DNA of 63,313 nt from an uncultured Prochlorococcus sp. (GTDB taxonomy: Bacteria > Cyanobacteriota > Cyanobacteriia > PCC-6307 > Cyanobiaceae). Position 1 is the stretch's first letter. Each line of letters starts with the position of its first letter. The DNA lies in contig CACBBI010000004.1 of NCBI GenBank assembly GCA_902537445.1, positions 1 to 63,313 on the forward strand. Reading direction: 5' to 3'. This document shows, one piece after another, positions 18,647-27,419 of the stretch. The position numbers and the translations under genes were made by a program. The notes beneath the pieces were generated by a model. It was not told the DNA's origin and did not search any database. It saw only the letters and a program-made list of their open reading frames with translations.

Positions 18647-18839
18647 GATAAATAAATTAGAAATTAACCACTTTTAATGGTTTTAATACAGATTTTTCAC
18701 TCCCACACAGATTCATATTCTCTCTTTTTTTTATAAAGTCAAATAAATTTCCTTTTATTAGAGCTTTATGAGGAGTTCCAATTAATTCTTTATTTATTAT
18801 TGAAAACATAAGCTTACCAGAAATAGAAATACTCTTAAA

Positions 18840-18929
18840 TTATGAAGTAAATACGGGCAAACCTATTGTTGCAGTTGTTATTAAAGCCCCTGCAAAAATC
18901 AAGAAAGGCAGAAAAGGGTAGTTTTTCAA
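18840..18929 (-). CDS. Candidate single-helix membrane peptide (29 aa)
   Basis: A TTG-started frame encodes 29 residues, MKNYPFLPFLIF then AGALITTATIGLPVFTS, one continuous hydrophobic helix. It resembles small photosystem-type subunits in size but matches none that I know. No ATG is available; the frame is open for some 14 codons further upstream without a canonical start. It lies just downstream of pstB on the same strand. Confidence 0.35.
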   Translation of the reverse strand: MKNYPFLPFLIFAGALITTATIGLPVFTS

Positions 18930-19036
18930 AGATAAACTGGCTAATTCGAAATAACTATATAGGTATTTATACTGTTTGTCTACCCCTTACCCCTGTTTAA
19001 GGTAAAAATTTTTCTTTTAAAAGTACAAATTAAACA

Positions 19037-19846
19037 TTAACCAAATTTACCTGATATGTATTCCTGAGTGGTTTTTTCTTTTGGGGAGTTAAAAATTTTC
19101 TTAGTGGAATTAAATTCTGCAAGGTAACCAACCTTTCCTCCATCCCCATCTTCATATTCAATAGCATTAAAAAATGCAGTCATATCACTAACTCTTAATG
19201 CCTGTTGCATATTATGGGTAACGATAATTATTGTGTAATTCTTCTTAAGTTCATGCATCGTCTCTTCTATTTTCAAAGTAGAGATTGGATCTAAAGCTGA
19301 ACATGGCTCATCCATAAGAATTATTTCAGGCTCAATCGCAATGGTTCTAGCGATACATAATCTTTGTTGTTGTCCACCAGATAATGAGTAACCACTATCA
19401 TTCAATTTATCCTTACATTCATCCCATAATGCAGCCTTCCTTAGTGAACTTTCCACTAATTCATCCATATCTCCAGTAAAGCCATTAATTCTTGCCCCAA
19501 ATGCAATATTTTCATAGATAGATTTCGGAAAAGGATTAGGCTGCTGAAAAACCATTCCAATTCTTCTTCTTACTTCAACTGGATCTACTCTTTTGTCATA
19601 AATATTAGTTCCATCAAACAGAACTGTTCCTTTCAAAGAACAATTAGGAATTAAATCGTTCATCCTATTTAAAGATCTAAGAACAGTAGATTTACCACAA
19701 CCGGAGGGGCCAATAAGGGAGGTTATATTTCCTTTTTTAAAATTACAAAAAACATTTCTTACAGCTTCGAAAGTTCCATAGCTAATAGAAACATTCTCAA
19801 GAGATAAAATGATATTCTTTGGTATTTTTTTATTAGTTTTAATCAT
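19037..19846 (-). CDS. pstB: Phosphate ABC transporter ATP-binding protein PstB
   Basis: The 269-residue ABC ATPase has Walker [10 protein letters not shown] (46-54), signature LSGGQ (154-158), Walker B ILMDEP (175-180) and a C-terminal switch histidine (IVTHN). The C-terminal YISGKFG is the PstB ending. It powers high-affinity orthophosphate import with PstC/PstA. It is the last gene of pstS-pstC-pstA-pstB; its start directly follows the pstA stop, so coupling is likely. Confidence 0.97.
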   Translation of the reverse strand: MIKTNKKIPKNIILSLENVSISYGTFEAVRNVFCNFKKGNITSLIGPSGCGKSTVLRSLNRMNDLIPNCSLKGTVLFDGTNIYDKRVDPVEVRRRIGMVFQQPNPFPKSIYENIAFGARINGFTGDMDELVESSLRKAALWDECKDKLNDSGYSLSGGQQQRLCIARTIAIEPEIILMDEPCSALDPISTLKIEETMHELKKNYTIIIVTHNMQQALRVSDMTAFFNAIEYEDGDGGKVGYLAEFNSTKKIFNSPKEKTTQEYISGKFG

Positions 19847-20740
19847 TTATACTCTCTTAGTTTTCTCAGTAAAAGCGGCCAATATCCTTGAAAATATATT
19901 TACTGATAGTATCGATAAAACTAGAATAAAGGAAGCTGCCCAGGCTAATTTATTCTGTGCATCATAAGGTTCAAGGGCAAAGTTATATATCAATACAGCC
20001 AAAGATCCCATCTCATAAAACAAGTCTCCAAAGCCTGTTATGTAGTAGTAAGAGAATAAAGCCGTAAATATCAAAGGTGCTGTTTCACCTGCAGCTCTTG
20101 CGATTCCAAGTACAACGCCAGTAGCAATAGACCTAAAGGCAGAGGGCAAAGTAACTTTCAAAATAGTTGTATACATACTTGCTCCAACGCCAAGAGAAGC
20201 ATATCTTAATTCGTTAGGAACTAACTTTAAACCTTCGTCAGTGGTCTTAATCACAGTGGGCAACATCAATATTGAAAGTGCCATTCCTCCTGCTAAGCCA
20301 CTGTACATACTTCCAAATAAGATCTTTGTCGAAACAATTAAGGCATAAATAAATACACCCGCAATAATTGAGGGGACTCCTGCTAAAACATTTACCCCAA
20401 ATCTAATAAACCTTGAAAAAGGACCACCTTTAGAGTATTCCGCCAGGTATATGCCACCACCTACACCTACTGGTATGGCAATAATTGAAGCAATGCTAGT
20501 TATTATTAATGTTCCGATTAATGCAGGATTAATACCACCTGCATCTAAATCATCTCCAGGGGGATTTGGTTCTAAAGTAAATAATTCTGGTGTGATTTGA
20601 GATCCACCTTTGTAAAGGATATAAGTCACCAGAAAAATCAAAGGTAGTATTGCGATCAATGCACAAATTATTGATAAAGAAGTAAAGAATTTATCTCCTA
20701 TATTTCTTGATAATCTTTTCTGGTAATAGAGTGAATTCAT
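19847..20740 (-). CDS. pstA: Phosphate ABC transporter permease PstA
   Basis: The 297-residue inner-membrane permease has six predicted helices and the ABC coupling motif (RYASLGVGASMYTTILKVTLP; key residues G and A in the EAA-type loop). A large periplasmic loop between helices 1 and 2 (PPGDDLDAGGINP) is typical of PstA. It is six bases from pstC and abuts pstB. Confidence 0.95.
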   Translation of the reverse strand: MNSLYYQKRLSRNIGDKFFTSLSIICALIAILPLIFLVTYILYKGGSQITPELFTLEPNPPGDDLDAGGINPALIGTLIITSIASIIAIPVGVGGGIYLAEYSKGGPFSRFIRFGVNVLAGVPSIIAGVFIYALIVSTKILFGSMYSGLAGGMALSILMLPTVIKTTDEGLKLVPNELRYASLGVGASMYTTILKVTLPSAFRSIATGVVLGIARAAGETAPLIFTALFSYYYITGFGDLFYEMGSLAVLIYNFALEPYDAQNKLAWAASFILVLSILSVNIFSRILAAFTEKTKRV

Positions 20741-20746
20741 AATTAT

Positions 20747-21694
20747 CTAATATTTGAGACTAAATTTCTTAACTAGCCACTGCGCAAAGATATTTACTAC
20801 CAAAGAAAGGATCATAAGTACAAAAGCCGCATAAAATAGTGATGAAACCTGACTTCCATCAGCCTCACCAAACTGGTTTGCGAGCATGGAGGAAATGGTA
20901 TATCCAGGAGATAATAGAGACCAACTAAATGCATTGGAATTACCAATAATCATTGTCACAGCCATTGTTTCTCCCATTGCCCTACCTAAAGCCAATAGAA
21001 CACCTGCCATAATTCCTGATAATGCTGCCGGCAAAATTACTGAAAATATTGTTTTCCATCTACTTGCTCCAATTCCATAAGCCGCATTTCTTAGCTTTTT
21101 AGGAACCTGATTAAGTGAATCCCTTGCAATAGAAGTCACTATTGGTAAAAGCATTACTACTAAAATCAATATTGCTAACAAAGAATTCCTGCCTGTAGGT
21201 TCTGTACTGAATAAAGGTATCCAACCAAAGAAATTATGTAAAAAGACAAAAAAGGCTCTAAAAAAAGGTTCCATAACAAATATTGCCCAAAGTCCCAATA
21301 CAACTGATGGAATTGCTGCTAATAATTCAACAAAAGAACCTATTATTTCTCTAAAAACTTTCGGTACAAAGTCCTCGGTAATAAATATTGCAGTTCCAAC
21401 TCCCAAAGGGATAGTTATTAATAGCGACAGGAATGAAGTTACTAATGTGCCATATATTGCTGTAAAAGCTCCGTATTCATCTTTTACTGGATTCCATTCA
21501 GAGGTTACTAGAAACTTCAAGCCATACCTCGAAAAGGATTCGAATGACTGAAAAAAGACTACTAAAATAATTCCTAAAAGTATTATTGCTACAAAACTAG
21601 ACAAGACTAGAGCAGTATTCTTGAAGATAATATCAATATTTTTTTCGATACCGAATCTTTTACGATTCTTGAAAAGAGTTAATTTCTCTTCCAT
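20747..21694 (-). CDS. pstC: Phosphate ABC transporter permease PstC
   Basis: The 315-residue permease has six helices, the PstC-type periplasmic region EWNPVKDEYGAFTAIYGT and an EAA loop (LRNAAYGIGASRWKTIFSVI). It forms the phosphate channel with PstA. A 105-base gap separates it from pstS and holds a Pho-box-like direct repeat, so pstCAB may have its own phosphate-responsive promoter in addition to read-through from pstS. Confidence 0.95.
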   Translation of the reverse strand: MEEKLTLFKNRKRFGIEKNIDIIFKNTALVLSSFVAIILLGIILVVFFQSFESFSRYGLKFLVTSEWNPVKDEYGAFTAIYGTLVTSFLSLLITIPLGVGTAIFITEDFVPKVFREIIGSFVELLAAIPSVVLGLWAIFVMEPFFRAFFVFLHNFFGWIPLFSTEPTGRNSLLAILILVVMLLPIVTSIARDSLNQVPKKLRNAAYGIGASRWKTIFSVILPAALSGIMAGVLLALGRAMGETMAVTMIIGNSNAFSWSLLSPGYTISSMLANQFGEADGSQVSSLFYAAFVLMILSLVVNIFAQWLVKKFSLKY

Positions 21695-21740
21695 TAAAAA
21701 AAGAATATCTCTATAAATCTACTACTAAATGCTGTAAAAG

Positions 21741-21759
21741 ACTTTAAGAGGACTTAAAG
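21741..21759 (-). promoter_or_regulatory. Pho-box-like direct repeat before pstC
   Basis: Read on the minus strand, CTTTAAGT (21759-21752) is followed 11 bases later by CTTAAAGT (21748-21741). Two 8-base units at an 11-base period are the layout of PhoB sites, and the sequence resembles the cyanobacterial YTTAAYYW-type unit. It lies 46-65 bases upstream of the pstC start. The assignment is by eye; no phoB gene is present in the window. Confidence 0.45.
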
Positions 21760-21799
21760 GTATATGAAAGTCATGATAATTTGACATCTATTAAAAAAT

Positions 21800-22771
21800 T
21801 TAACTACCTATTTTTTCAACGGCAGCTCTTGATTTCAAAAGGATATTCCCTTTTAAAGGGATAAATCCAAGGGATGAAGCCTTATCTTGATACTCATCAC
21901 TTAACAATGTATTAAAGGCTTGTTTGATTGCTTTAGTATTCCTTCCATTACCTGTTTCATAAGCAAGTATCCAAGTTAAGGTTGCTATTGGATAAGCTCC
22001 TTTAGCAGTGGGGTTTGGATTTTTTCCAGCCAAGTTCTTATCAAGAGTTATTCCATTTAAAGCTATTGCTCCTGATTCAGTATTTGGAGTAACAAATTCA
22101 CCAGAAAGATTTTGAAGTGCAGCAGCCTTAACCTTACCTTTAATGTATGACTGGTTTACATAACCAATTGCACCTGGAGTATTTTGAATAACACCTGCAA
22201 CACCAGAATTACCTTTTGCTCCAACGCCTGCTAGCCACTTAACTGATTTACCAGTTCCTAAAGTCCATGTTGGTGAAAATGCTTCCATAGAGTTTGTGAA
22301 AGCCTTAGTAGTTCCAGAACCATCAGAACGATGTGTCCAAGTTAACTTTCCTGATTTACAGCCTAATTCTTTCCAGTTTTTAACCATACCCATTGCAACT
22401 CGTACTGCTTGCTCTTGAGTAAGTTTCAAATCGCAATCATAGTTATAACCAAAAGCAATAGTTCCTCCAACCATAGGAATCTGTACTAAGCCTCTTGATA
22501 CCTTTTCTATATCCTTAGCCTTCATAGGATCATCAGAAGCACCAAAATTTACTGTTTCATCTATAAAGGCTTTTCTGCCAGAACCAGAGCCTACTGCTTG
22601 ATAGTTAACTCTTGGTCCACCTGATTTGGCTAAGTCAAAAAACCACCTAGTATAAATTTTCGAGGGAAATGTAGCACCTGCTCCGCTCAATCTTTTTGAA
22701 GCAATCGCTTCTTGAGAGAGAACTAATGAGATAGAAGAAGAAAAAATAAGGATTTTTTTTAAAATGCCCAC
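21800..22771 (-). CDS. pstS: Phosphate-binding periplasmic protein PstS
   Basis: The 323 residues have a signal peptide (KKILIFSSSISLVLSQEAIA) and the phosphate-binding loops: GATFPSKIY, AVGSGSGRKAF, NFGASDDPM and RSDGSGTTKAF. The start is GTG at 22771 and no ATG is available in frame upstream. It is the first gene of the pst operon. In Prochlorococcus pstS is among the strongest phosphate-stress genes. Upstream is about 165 bases of AT-rich sequence with only weak TTTAA-type repeats. Confidence 0.97.
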   Translation of the reverse strand: MGILKKILIFSSSISLVLSQEAIASKRLSGAGATFPSKIYTRWFFDLAKSGGPRVNYQAVGSGSGRKAFIDETVNFGASDDPMKAKDIEKVSRGLVQIPMVGGTIAFGYNYDCDLKLTQEQAVRVAMGMVKNWKELGCKSGKLTWTHRSDGSGTTKAFTNSMEAFSPTWTLGTGKSVKWLAGVGAKGNSGVAGVIQNTPGAIGYVNQSYIKGKVKAAALQNLSGEFVTPNTESGAIALNGITLDKNLAGKNPNPTAKGAYPIATLTWILAYETGNGRNTKAIKQAFNTLLSDEYQDKASSLGFIPLKGNILLKSRAAVEKIGS

Positions 22772-22937
22772 TTTGGTAATGAGAAATGAGTCTGTTAAAT
22801 ATAAATTACAGCCATGAGATAATTAAAAAATTTAAAGATATATAAATCAAATTATTTTGATATATAAAATTATTTATATTTCGGCATTAAGAGCTCAGCT
22901 AGAAATTAAAATTCTCAATTAAATATCAACTCTTTAT

Positions 22938-23306
22938 TTAGAATTTAATTTTTGTTGTTACTCTGTTTTTATTTTGAGATTTGAATTCAAACAGTCCTTT
23001 ATCAGTAAGTATTGTCAATTCATCTCCAGATGTTTCTTTAATTGCAATTCCCTCAGACTCTAAATTTTTAACATAAACATTACCAATAAGTTTTAGAGAT
23101 TTATCATCCTTGTCAAAAGAAAGCTTGTCAGAATAAGCCTCAAAATTACCACTATTGCTTTTAATAACTACATTTCCAATAACCTCTAAATCACCTTCTA
23201 TAGTATTTATTTGAGAATCAGATGTAATTGTGTAATTAGTTAATTCCTCAGCAAAAGCAAATTCAGCTAATAAAAATAAAAACGATGCAAAAAATAAACT
23301 TTTCAT
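22938..23306 (-). CDS. LptA/OstA-like periplasmic protein
   Basis: The 122 residues comprise a signal peptide (KSLFFASFLFLLAEFAFA) and then a beta-rich domain with the repeated pattern of LptA/OstA (EGDLEVIGNVVIKSNSGNFEA, KSLKLIGNVYVKN). LptA proteins bridge lipopolysaccharide from the inner to the outer membrane. The protein is short, so it may be a minimal LptA-like unit. It starts immediately after the cytochrome c gene stop, so they share a transcript. Confidence 0.65.
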   Translation of the reverse strand: MKSLFFASFLFLLAEFAFAEELTNYTITSDSQINTIEGDLEVIGNVVIKSNSGNFEAYSDKLSFDKDDKSLKLIGNVYVKNLESEGIAIKETSGDELTILTDKGLFEFKSQNKNRVTTKIKF

Positions 23307-23660
23307 TTACTCCCAACCCTTTTCTGCATTTTGAATAATCCATTGTGCGAGAACCTTATCCTCTCCATCCTTCAATTTATTTTTGTAACCCTTCATAAAA
23401 CCAATCCCATCATTAGCAATTATTGTTATTGAATTTACATCTGCTATTCCTCTTTTTTCAAGGTCGGAAAGTTTTAATGATTTAGATCCTTTGAGAACGA
23501 CTGATCCACCTCTTACATGGCAGCCTGCACAAACATTTCTAAAAATTGTTTCTCCATCTCTAATATCAGAAGCCATTAGATATCTATTATGCAAAGAGGT
23601 TTGAAAAATAATTATTAAAGTTATAACAGGAATTACAAATAGAAATTTAAATATTTTCAT
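23307..23660 (-). CDS. Small c-type cytochrome (cytochrome c6-like)
   Basis: From the ATG at 23660 the protein has 117 residues. A GTG at 23678 is possible, but GGTGG lies about 9 bases before the ATG. A signal anchor (KIFKFLFVIPVITLIIIF) is followed by DGETIFRNVCAGCHVRGG with the haem site CAGCH, and a downstream Met (GIGFMKGYKNKL) is the likely sixth ligand. The C-terminal QWIIQNAEKGW is the class I cytochrome ending of c6 proteins. It probably carries electrons in the lumen or periplasm. Whether it is PetJ or one of the other c6-like forms cannot be decided by eye. Confidence 0.85.
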   Translation of the reverse strand: MKIFKFLFVIPVITLIIIFQTSLHNRYLMASDIRDGETIFRNVCAGCHVRGGSVVLKGSKSLKLSDLEKRGIADVNSITIIANDGIGFMKGYKNKLKDGEDKVLAQWIIQNAEKGWE

Positions 23661-23714
23661 TTGATTTATTCCACCCACAATTAATTTAGCAATTAAATCT
23701 GATTCTTGATCTAT

Positions 23715-24770
23715 CTACTTTAATAGCTCTACCGCTACGACAAGATTTCCTAATAATCCGTTCAAAATATTTAGTTGTTCTTTACTACCAAACGCTATTA
23801 AAACCTGACCTGGTTGAAGTATGAAATTACCGCCAGGATTAGTGAACAACTTTTCATTTTCTTTAATAGCTAAAATTTTTGCACCGCTTTTTTTACCTAT
23901 TCCAAGTTCAGAAAGTGATCTTTTCTCTGCTGTTTCAAAGAGACTAATATCATTACTTAATTCAAATTCTTCGATTTCACATTCACTTCCTGCTAAAAGA
24001 TCTAGAAAATCAATGGCTATTGGTCTTAAGGCCATTGATGCCATTGCTCTTCCTGCAGCTATATAAGGACTTACAACTATACTTGCCCCGGCTAATCTCA
24101 ACTTACTTGCGGCCTCTTCTGTCCCAGCCCTTGCAATTACTCTTATAGAACTTCTTATCCCTTTAGCGCTTAAAACCACATATAAATTTGCAGCATCATT
24201 GGGCAAAGTAACAACCAAACTTTTGCATTTTTCTAATCCTGCCAGTTTTAACGTCTCATCAAGAGTTGCATCAGCGCAAAGAACTTCTAAACCATTTTCT
24301 TCAGCAATCTTTTTTCTATCTTCGTCACTTTCAACAACAATAATTGGAATATTTTGCGTTTTTATTTGGTTTGATATTTCTTGACCTACTCTCCCATATC
24401 CGCACAAAATTACATGATTTTCCATTTTTCTAAGAATTCTTTTAAAACGTAATTCGTTTACTCTTTGAAAATAGCCGGATTCGAATAATCTAACAGCTTT
24501 TTGAAAGGTAAATTGAATAAAGATCAATCCGCCAACGATCACTAAAACAGTTACTATCCTGCCTTCAGGACTTAAAGGTTGAACTTCTCCAAAACCAATA
24601 GTGGTTATTGTGATTAGAACCATCCATAAGCAATCACTCCATTCCCATCCCTCTGTTATTCGATAGCCAATTGCACCTAAAAAAAACAGAAAGAATAAAG
24701 AATAAATAAGACCAAACCAAGGCCTTAAATAGTCTTTAATAAAATAGAACTCAAATAATCTAAGCTTCAT
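23715..24770 (-). CDS. Potassium channel with TrkA-N/RCK domains
   Basis: The 351 residues comprise two membrane helices enclosing a pore with selectivity filter TTIGFGE (about 57-63). A Rossmann-type RCK/TrkA-N domain (VILCGYGRVGQEI at about 119-131) and a TrkA-C domain (about 270-345) follow. It is a ligand-gated K+ channel subunit of the Kch/MthK layout. It is monocistronic, with AT-rich gaps on both sides. Confidence 0.92.
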   Translation of the reverse strand: MKLRLFEFYFIKDYLRPWFGLIYSLFFLFFLGAIGYRITEGWEWSDCLWMVLITITTIGFGEVQPLSPEGRIVTVLVIVGGLIFIQFTFQKAVRLFESGYFQRVNELRFKRILRKMENHVILCGYGRVGQEISNQIKTQNIPIIVVESDEDRKKIAEENGLEVLCADATLDETLKLAGLEKCKSLVVTLPNDAANLYVVLSAKGIRSSIRVIARAGTEEAASKLRLAGASIVVSPYIAAGRAMASMALRPIAIDFLDLLAGSECEIEEFELSNDISLFETAEKRSLSELGIGKKSGAKILAIKENEKLFTNPGGNFILQPGQVLIAFGSKEQLNILNGLLGNLVVAVELLK

Positions 24771-24847
24771 ATCCCTTATTATCGTTAACTATTCAAAAAT
24801 TTCAAAAAAATTTTCTATTATGTTCCTAAAACTATTTATTTGTTTAA

Positions 24848-24934
24848 GTGAAATACATATTAAGCAGGATAATAATATTTATTTTCGTAGCTTTATGCAT
24901 TAAACAAATGATTACTGTCTCAGGTCTTATTTAA
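24848..24934 (+). CDS. Possible membrane micro-peptide (28 aa)
   Basis: A GTG-started frame of 28 codons encodes a hydrophobic helix (YILSRIIIFIFVALCIKQ). There is no ribosome site and no known family. It is offered as a possibility only; hydrophobic short frames arise easily in AT-rich DNA. Confidence 0.2.
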   Translation: MKYILSRIIIFIFVALCIKQMITVSGLI

Positions 24935-24952
24935 TTCTTTATTAAAATTAAC

Positions 24953-25084
24953 TCAAGGTTTTACTTGTACTGACTCAATAAGAAAATCAGAAGCTGCTTT
25001 TAACCAATCAGCGACGGTAAGACGAAGGTCAGGTTGAGAATATACAAGCGCGACAATAATTCCAACTAAGATTATCTTTACCAT
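24953..25084 (-). CDS. Small conserved-looking membrane protein (43 aa)
   Basis: The ORF of 43 codons starts MVKIILVGIIVALVYSQPD, then an amphipathic helix (VADWLKAASDFLIES). Its base composition is less AT-rich than the flanks and it uses Arg and Gln codons (LRLTVADW), which argues for a real gene. The N-terminal helix may be a membrane anchor or an uncleaved signal. The function is unknown. Confidence 0.6.
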   Translation of the reverse strand: MVKIILVGIIVALVYSQPDLRLTVADWLKAASDFLIESVQVKP

Positions 25085-25161
25085 GGCAATTCAAATATTC
25101 TTATGAATTAAAGCACAACTATTTAGTAAAAAGAACCTTAAATTTATAAAAAACAGATTAA

Positions 25162-25515
25162 TTAAAATTTCTCTAATTGATTAAACAAGTATTCCACTCT
25201 TCTAAGATTTACACCTAAATCTGATTGCCCTAATCTTGCTGCAGATCTTATTTGAATTATTCCTTTAGACCTATCAACATAACTTCTTACATCAAGCTTT
25301 AAAATTTCCAGGTCATCAGGAAATCTAAAAATCAAGCTTCTACAAACACCTCTCCAGTAATTCCTTCCACTTTCTATGACTTCTGTACGAGGTAACCCTT
25401 CTGCTAGAGAAACAAGTTGAAGGAACTTTTGATCAACATTTATTAGTTTCTTATCTATTAAGACACTATTTAATGGATTAGTTATTGGTGCAAGACCTTG
25501 AATGGAGGAAACCAT
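25162..25515 (-). CDS. DUF1499 family protein
   Basis: The 117 residues contain the DUF1499 features RSLIFRFPDDLEI, then IIQIRSAARLGQSDLGVN and RRVEYLF. The family is widespread in cyanobacteria and plastids. Its function is not established. No signal peptide is visible, so this copy appears soluble. It stands alone. Confidence 0.8.
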   Translation of the reverse strand: MVSSIQGLAPITNPLNSVLIDKKLINVDQKFLQLVSLAEGLPRTEVIESGRNYWRGVCRSLIFRFPDDLEILKLDVRSYVDRSKGIIQIRSAARLGQSDLGVNLRRVEYLFNQLEKF

Positions 25516-25635
25516 ATTTTTTAAAACGATATAGATGTTCTAACCGATTTCATACACAAAGTGAGAGGAAAAAAGTAAAGAATTTTCCCATAAATTTATC
25601 TCTTTATAAAGATTCCTTATTTTGTGATCAAAATT

Positions 25636-25773
25636 CTAAAATTTGAGATTTTTTATTGTTTTTTTTGATAAAGATGGTTGCCTACTTTGTTTACTATTTA
25701 GTTTCCTAACCCATAAAAAAACTCCCACAAACAAAAATATTTCAATAATAATTCCAAGCTGTATCAGACTCAT
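25636..25773 (-). CDS. Small membrane protein (45 aa)
   Basis: The 45 codons have an N-terminal helix (LIQLGIIIEIFLFVGVFLWV) and a basic, serine-rich tail ending KKTIKNLKF. Its ATG overlaps the stop of the preceding 30-codon ORF (ATGA), which supports both. It is the third member of a small minus-strand operon starting at 26253. The function is unknown. Confidence 0.55.
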   Translation of the reverse strand: MSLIQLGIIIEIFLFVGVFLWVRKLNSKQSRQPSLSKKTIKNLKF

Positions 25774-25862
25774 TTTTTATCCTCTTTTTTCTTATTGGTG
25801 CCCTCTATGTATGGTACGAGGATATTTAATAACCATTTTTTAAATGAACTTAACGGTTTCAT
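25770..25862 (-). CDS. Micro-ORF (30 aa) coupled to the next gene
   Basis: These 30 codons (MKPLSSFKKWLLNILVPYIE...) encode an amphipathic N-terminal helix and a lysine-rich tail. It begins 7 bases after the upstream 127-codon gene and ends in an ATGA overlap with the 45-codon gene. Tight packing on both sides is the main evidence. Confidence 0.5.
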   Translation of the reverse strand: MKPLSSFKKWLLNILVPYIEGTNKKKEDKK

Positions 25863-25869
25863 AATCTAT

Positions 25870-26253
25870 TTACTTGCCTTTTCTCCACATACTCCTCCCT
25901 TTAATGAGATCCTCTATATTTGGCCAAGCTGCTATTAATTCTTTAAGTGCCTTTCTATTAGGAGTATAGAAAACACATGACAATGCACTTATTACATAAA
26001 GTATGAACCACAACTTACTTTCTGAATAAGCTAAAAACAAAGAGAAAAGAAAACTTCCAATAAAGAAAAAGAAAAATATCCTATTTACTATTTCTAATGG
26101 ACTTCTTTTAAGTCTGTAAAATTTAGAATTTTTTTTGTCTGGTTCAGTATCTTTCAGAAATTTACTTTCATATGAATTAATTATTTCTTCTTCTAGAACT
26201 TTTTCATACTCTAAATTATCAATTGGATCACTACTGTCCTTTTTATTTATCAT
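25870..26253 (-). CDS. Hypothetical two-helix membrane protein
   Basis: The 127 residues comprise a soluble acidic N-terminal 60 residues, then two adjacent hydrophobic helices (IFFFFFIGSFLFSLFLAY and LWFILYVISALSCVFYT) and a short C-terminal domain (ALKELIAAWPNIEDLIKG). The helical hairpin followed by a small conserved-looking tail suggests a membrane-associated accessory protein. The family is not recognised. It is the first gene of a three-gene operon. The imperfect palindrome TACCGTA-CAAG-TATGGTA lies 10-27 bases upstream. Confidence 0.65.
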   Translation of the reverse strand: MINKKDSSDPIDNLEYEKVLEEEIINSYESKFLKDTEPDKKNSKFYRLKRSPLEIVNRIFFFFFIGSFLFSLFLAYSESKLWFILYVISALSCVFYTPNRKALKELIAAWPNIEDLIKGRSMWRKGK

Positions 26254-26535
26254 TGGTATCTATACCGTACAAGTATGGTAACTAATTTAAGTTATTTTTA
26301 AAGTATCAAATTTTATCTGTTAACTGAAGCTATACAAACAGATCATGGTTTTGAAAATACTTCAAGACTGTCTTATTTATAAAAGATAAATTAGTCAAAA
26401 TATTCTTTTTAATTTTCCCAAATCTTTCGGCCATTTAAAACAATCACTTCTATAAACTTCATAGCATTAATTAAATTGGGAGGCAATATCTAAATCTAGA
26501 GTTAAAATAGTGTAAAGATTTTAATAATAATCTAT

Positions 26536-26847
26536 ATGCAAAGATATTTGATTTCCTACGAATTTACAGATGGTGAGGATCAAGAAGAAGGGGCAGAAAT
26601 GCTAATTAATTGGTACGAGTCAGGTGGTCCCCAAAATCGACCTGAAAACTATGAGGTTCATTCCTGGATTTTCATGGTTCAAAATGGGATTGGACATTCT
26701 GTAGTAAGTGCAGATTCTCTTGAGACAATCTGGAAGCAATGGCATCCCTGGAGAAGGTTAATGGATATAAGTATTCAGCCGTGTATGGATCTTGATGAGA
26801 CAGTCGGATTATTCAAAAAACAAAAAATGAATACACGAATAGTCTAA
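26536..26847 (+). CDS. DUF3303-like protein
   Basis: The 103-residue alpha/beta protein has the pattern YLISYEFTDGEDQEEGAEML, HSWIFMVQNGIGHSVVSADS and MDISIQPCMDLDETVGLF. This fits the small ferredoxin-like fold of DUF3303 (dimeric alpha-beta barrel type). The function is not known. The preceding 280 bases hold no gene that I can see. Confidence 0.6.
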   Translation: MQRYLISYEFTDGEDQEEGAEMLINWYESGGPQNRPENYEVHSWIFMVQNGIGHSVVSADSLETIWKQWHPWRRLMDISIQPCMDLDETVGLFKKQKMNTRIV

Positions 26848-26940
26848 AAGTATTTGACTTCCAAATATAAATTTCTTTTTAGTAGCACCTAATACTACAT
26901 ACATATTTCACTGCGTTAAAAAGGATAAGATTAATTTTCC

Positions 26941-27135
26941 ATGATGAATGATTCTTATCACATTTACTTCAAAGGAGAAATTCTTTTCAAGAATTTAAGT
27001 AAAGATGAATTTGAATTTGTTTGGGGAAAACTTTATACATCTTATATAAATGCCCTAAATAAAGAGCTAACCTACGAATTAATTAGTGAAAACAATATTA
27101 TGGAGCAGGCCTTTAACCTTGAGCCATCTTACTAA
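26941..27135 (+). CDS. Hypothetical protein (64 aa)
   Basis: A soluble 64-residue ORF (YHIYFKGEILFKNLSKDEFEFVWGKL) with a beta-beta-helix look. It probably starts at the first of two adjacent Met codons. No family is recognised. Confidence 0.55.
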   Translation: MMNDSYHIYFKGEILFKNLSKDEFEFVWGKLYTSYINALNKELTYELISENNIMEQAFNLEPSY

Positions 27136-27155
27136 ATCAAGAACTAAATCCTAGA

Positions 27156-27398
27156 TTATGAATAAAACAAGAACAGCTGTCTCTCTTTTATCTTGAGGTA
27201 CTCTTTCTCTTCTTTAGTAATATCTAAAGCAATTTTATTTGCCTCAATTTCGACATTCGAACTATAAGTTTCAAAGTTTTCCTCTCTTTTAAATAAGGCA
27301 ACAATGCCAATGTCTGTTATGAACCAAATAAAATGATCAGTTTCTCCAATTGGCTCCTCTTTTAAGGAATCAATAATCAAATCACAGGTTGAATCCAT
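27156..27398 (-). CDS. Hypothetical protein (80 aa)
   Basis: A soluble acidic ORF of 80 codons (TCDLIIDSLKEEPIGETDHFIWFITDIGIVALF; key hydrophobic strands at about 23-33). It is convergent with the 64-codon gene and lies 21 bases downstream of the next minus-strand gene, probably in one transcript. Confidence 0.55.
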   Translation of the reverse strand: MDSTCDLIIDSLKEEPIGETDHFIWFITDIGIVALFKREENFETYSSNVEIEANKIALDITKEEKEYLKIKERQLFLFYS

Positions 27399-27419
27399 TT
27401 AATTAATCTGAGTGGGGTT

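Noticed and set aside
18694..18712. Yfr1-like motif (CACTCCCACACAG)
   Set aside because: It differs from the conserved ACTCCTCACAC core and lacks the flanking stems.
25643..25843. 66-codon plus-strand frame
   Set aside because: The minus strand carries two ATGA-coupled small genes here that fit the operon context better.
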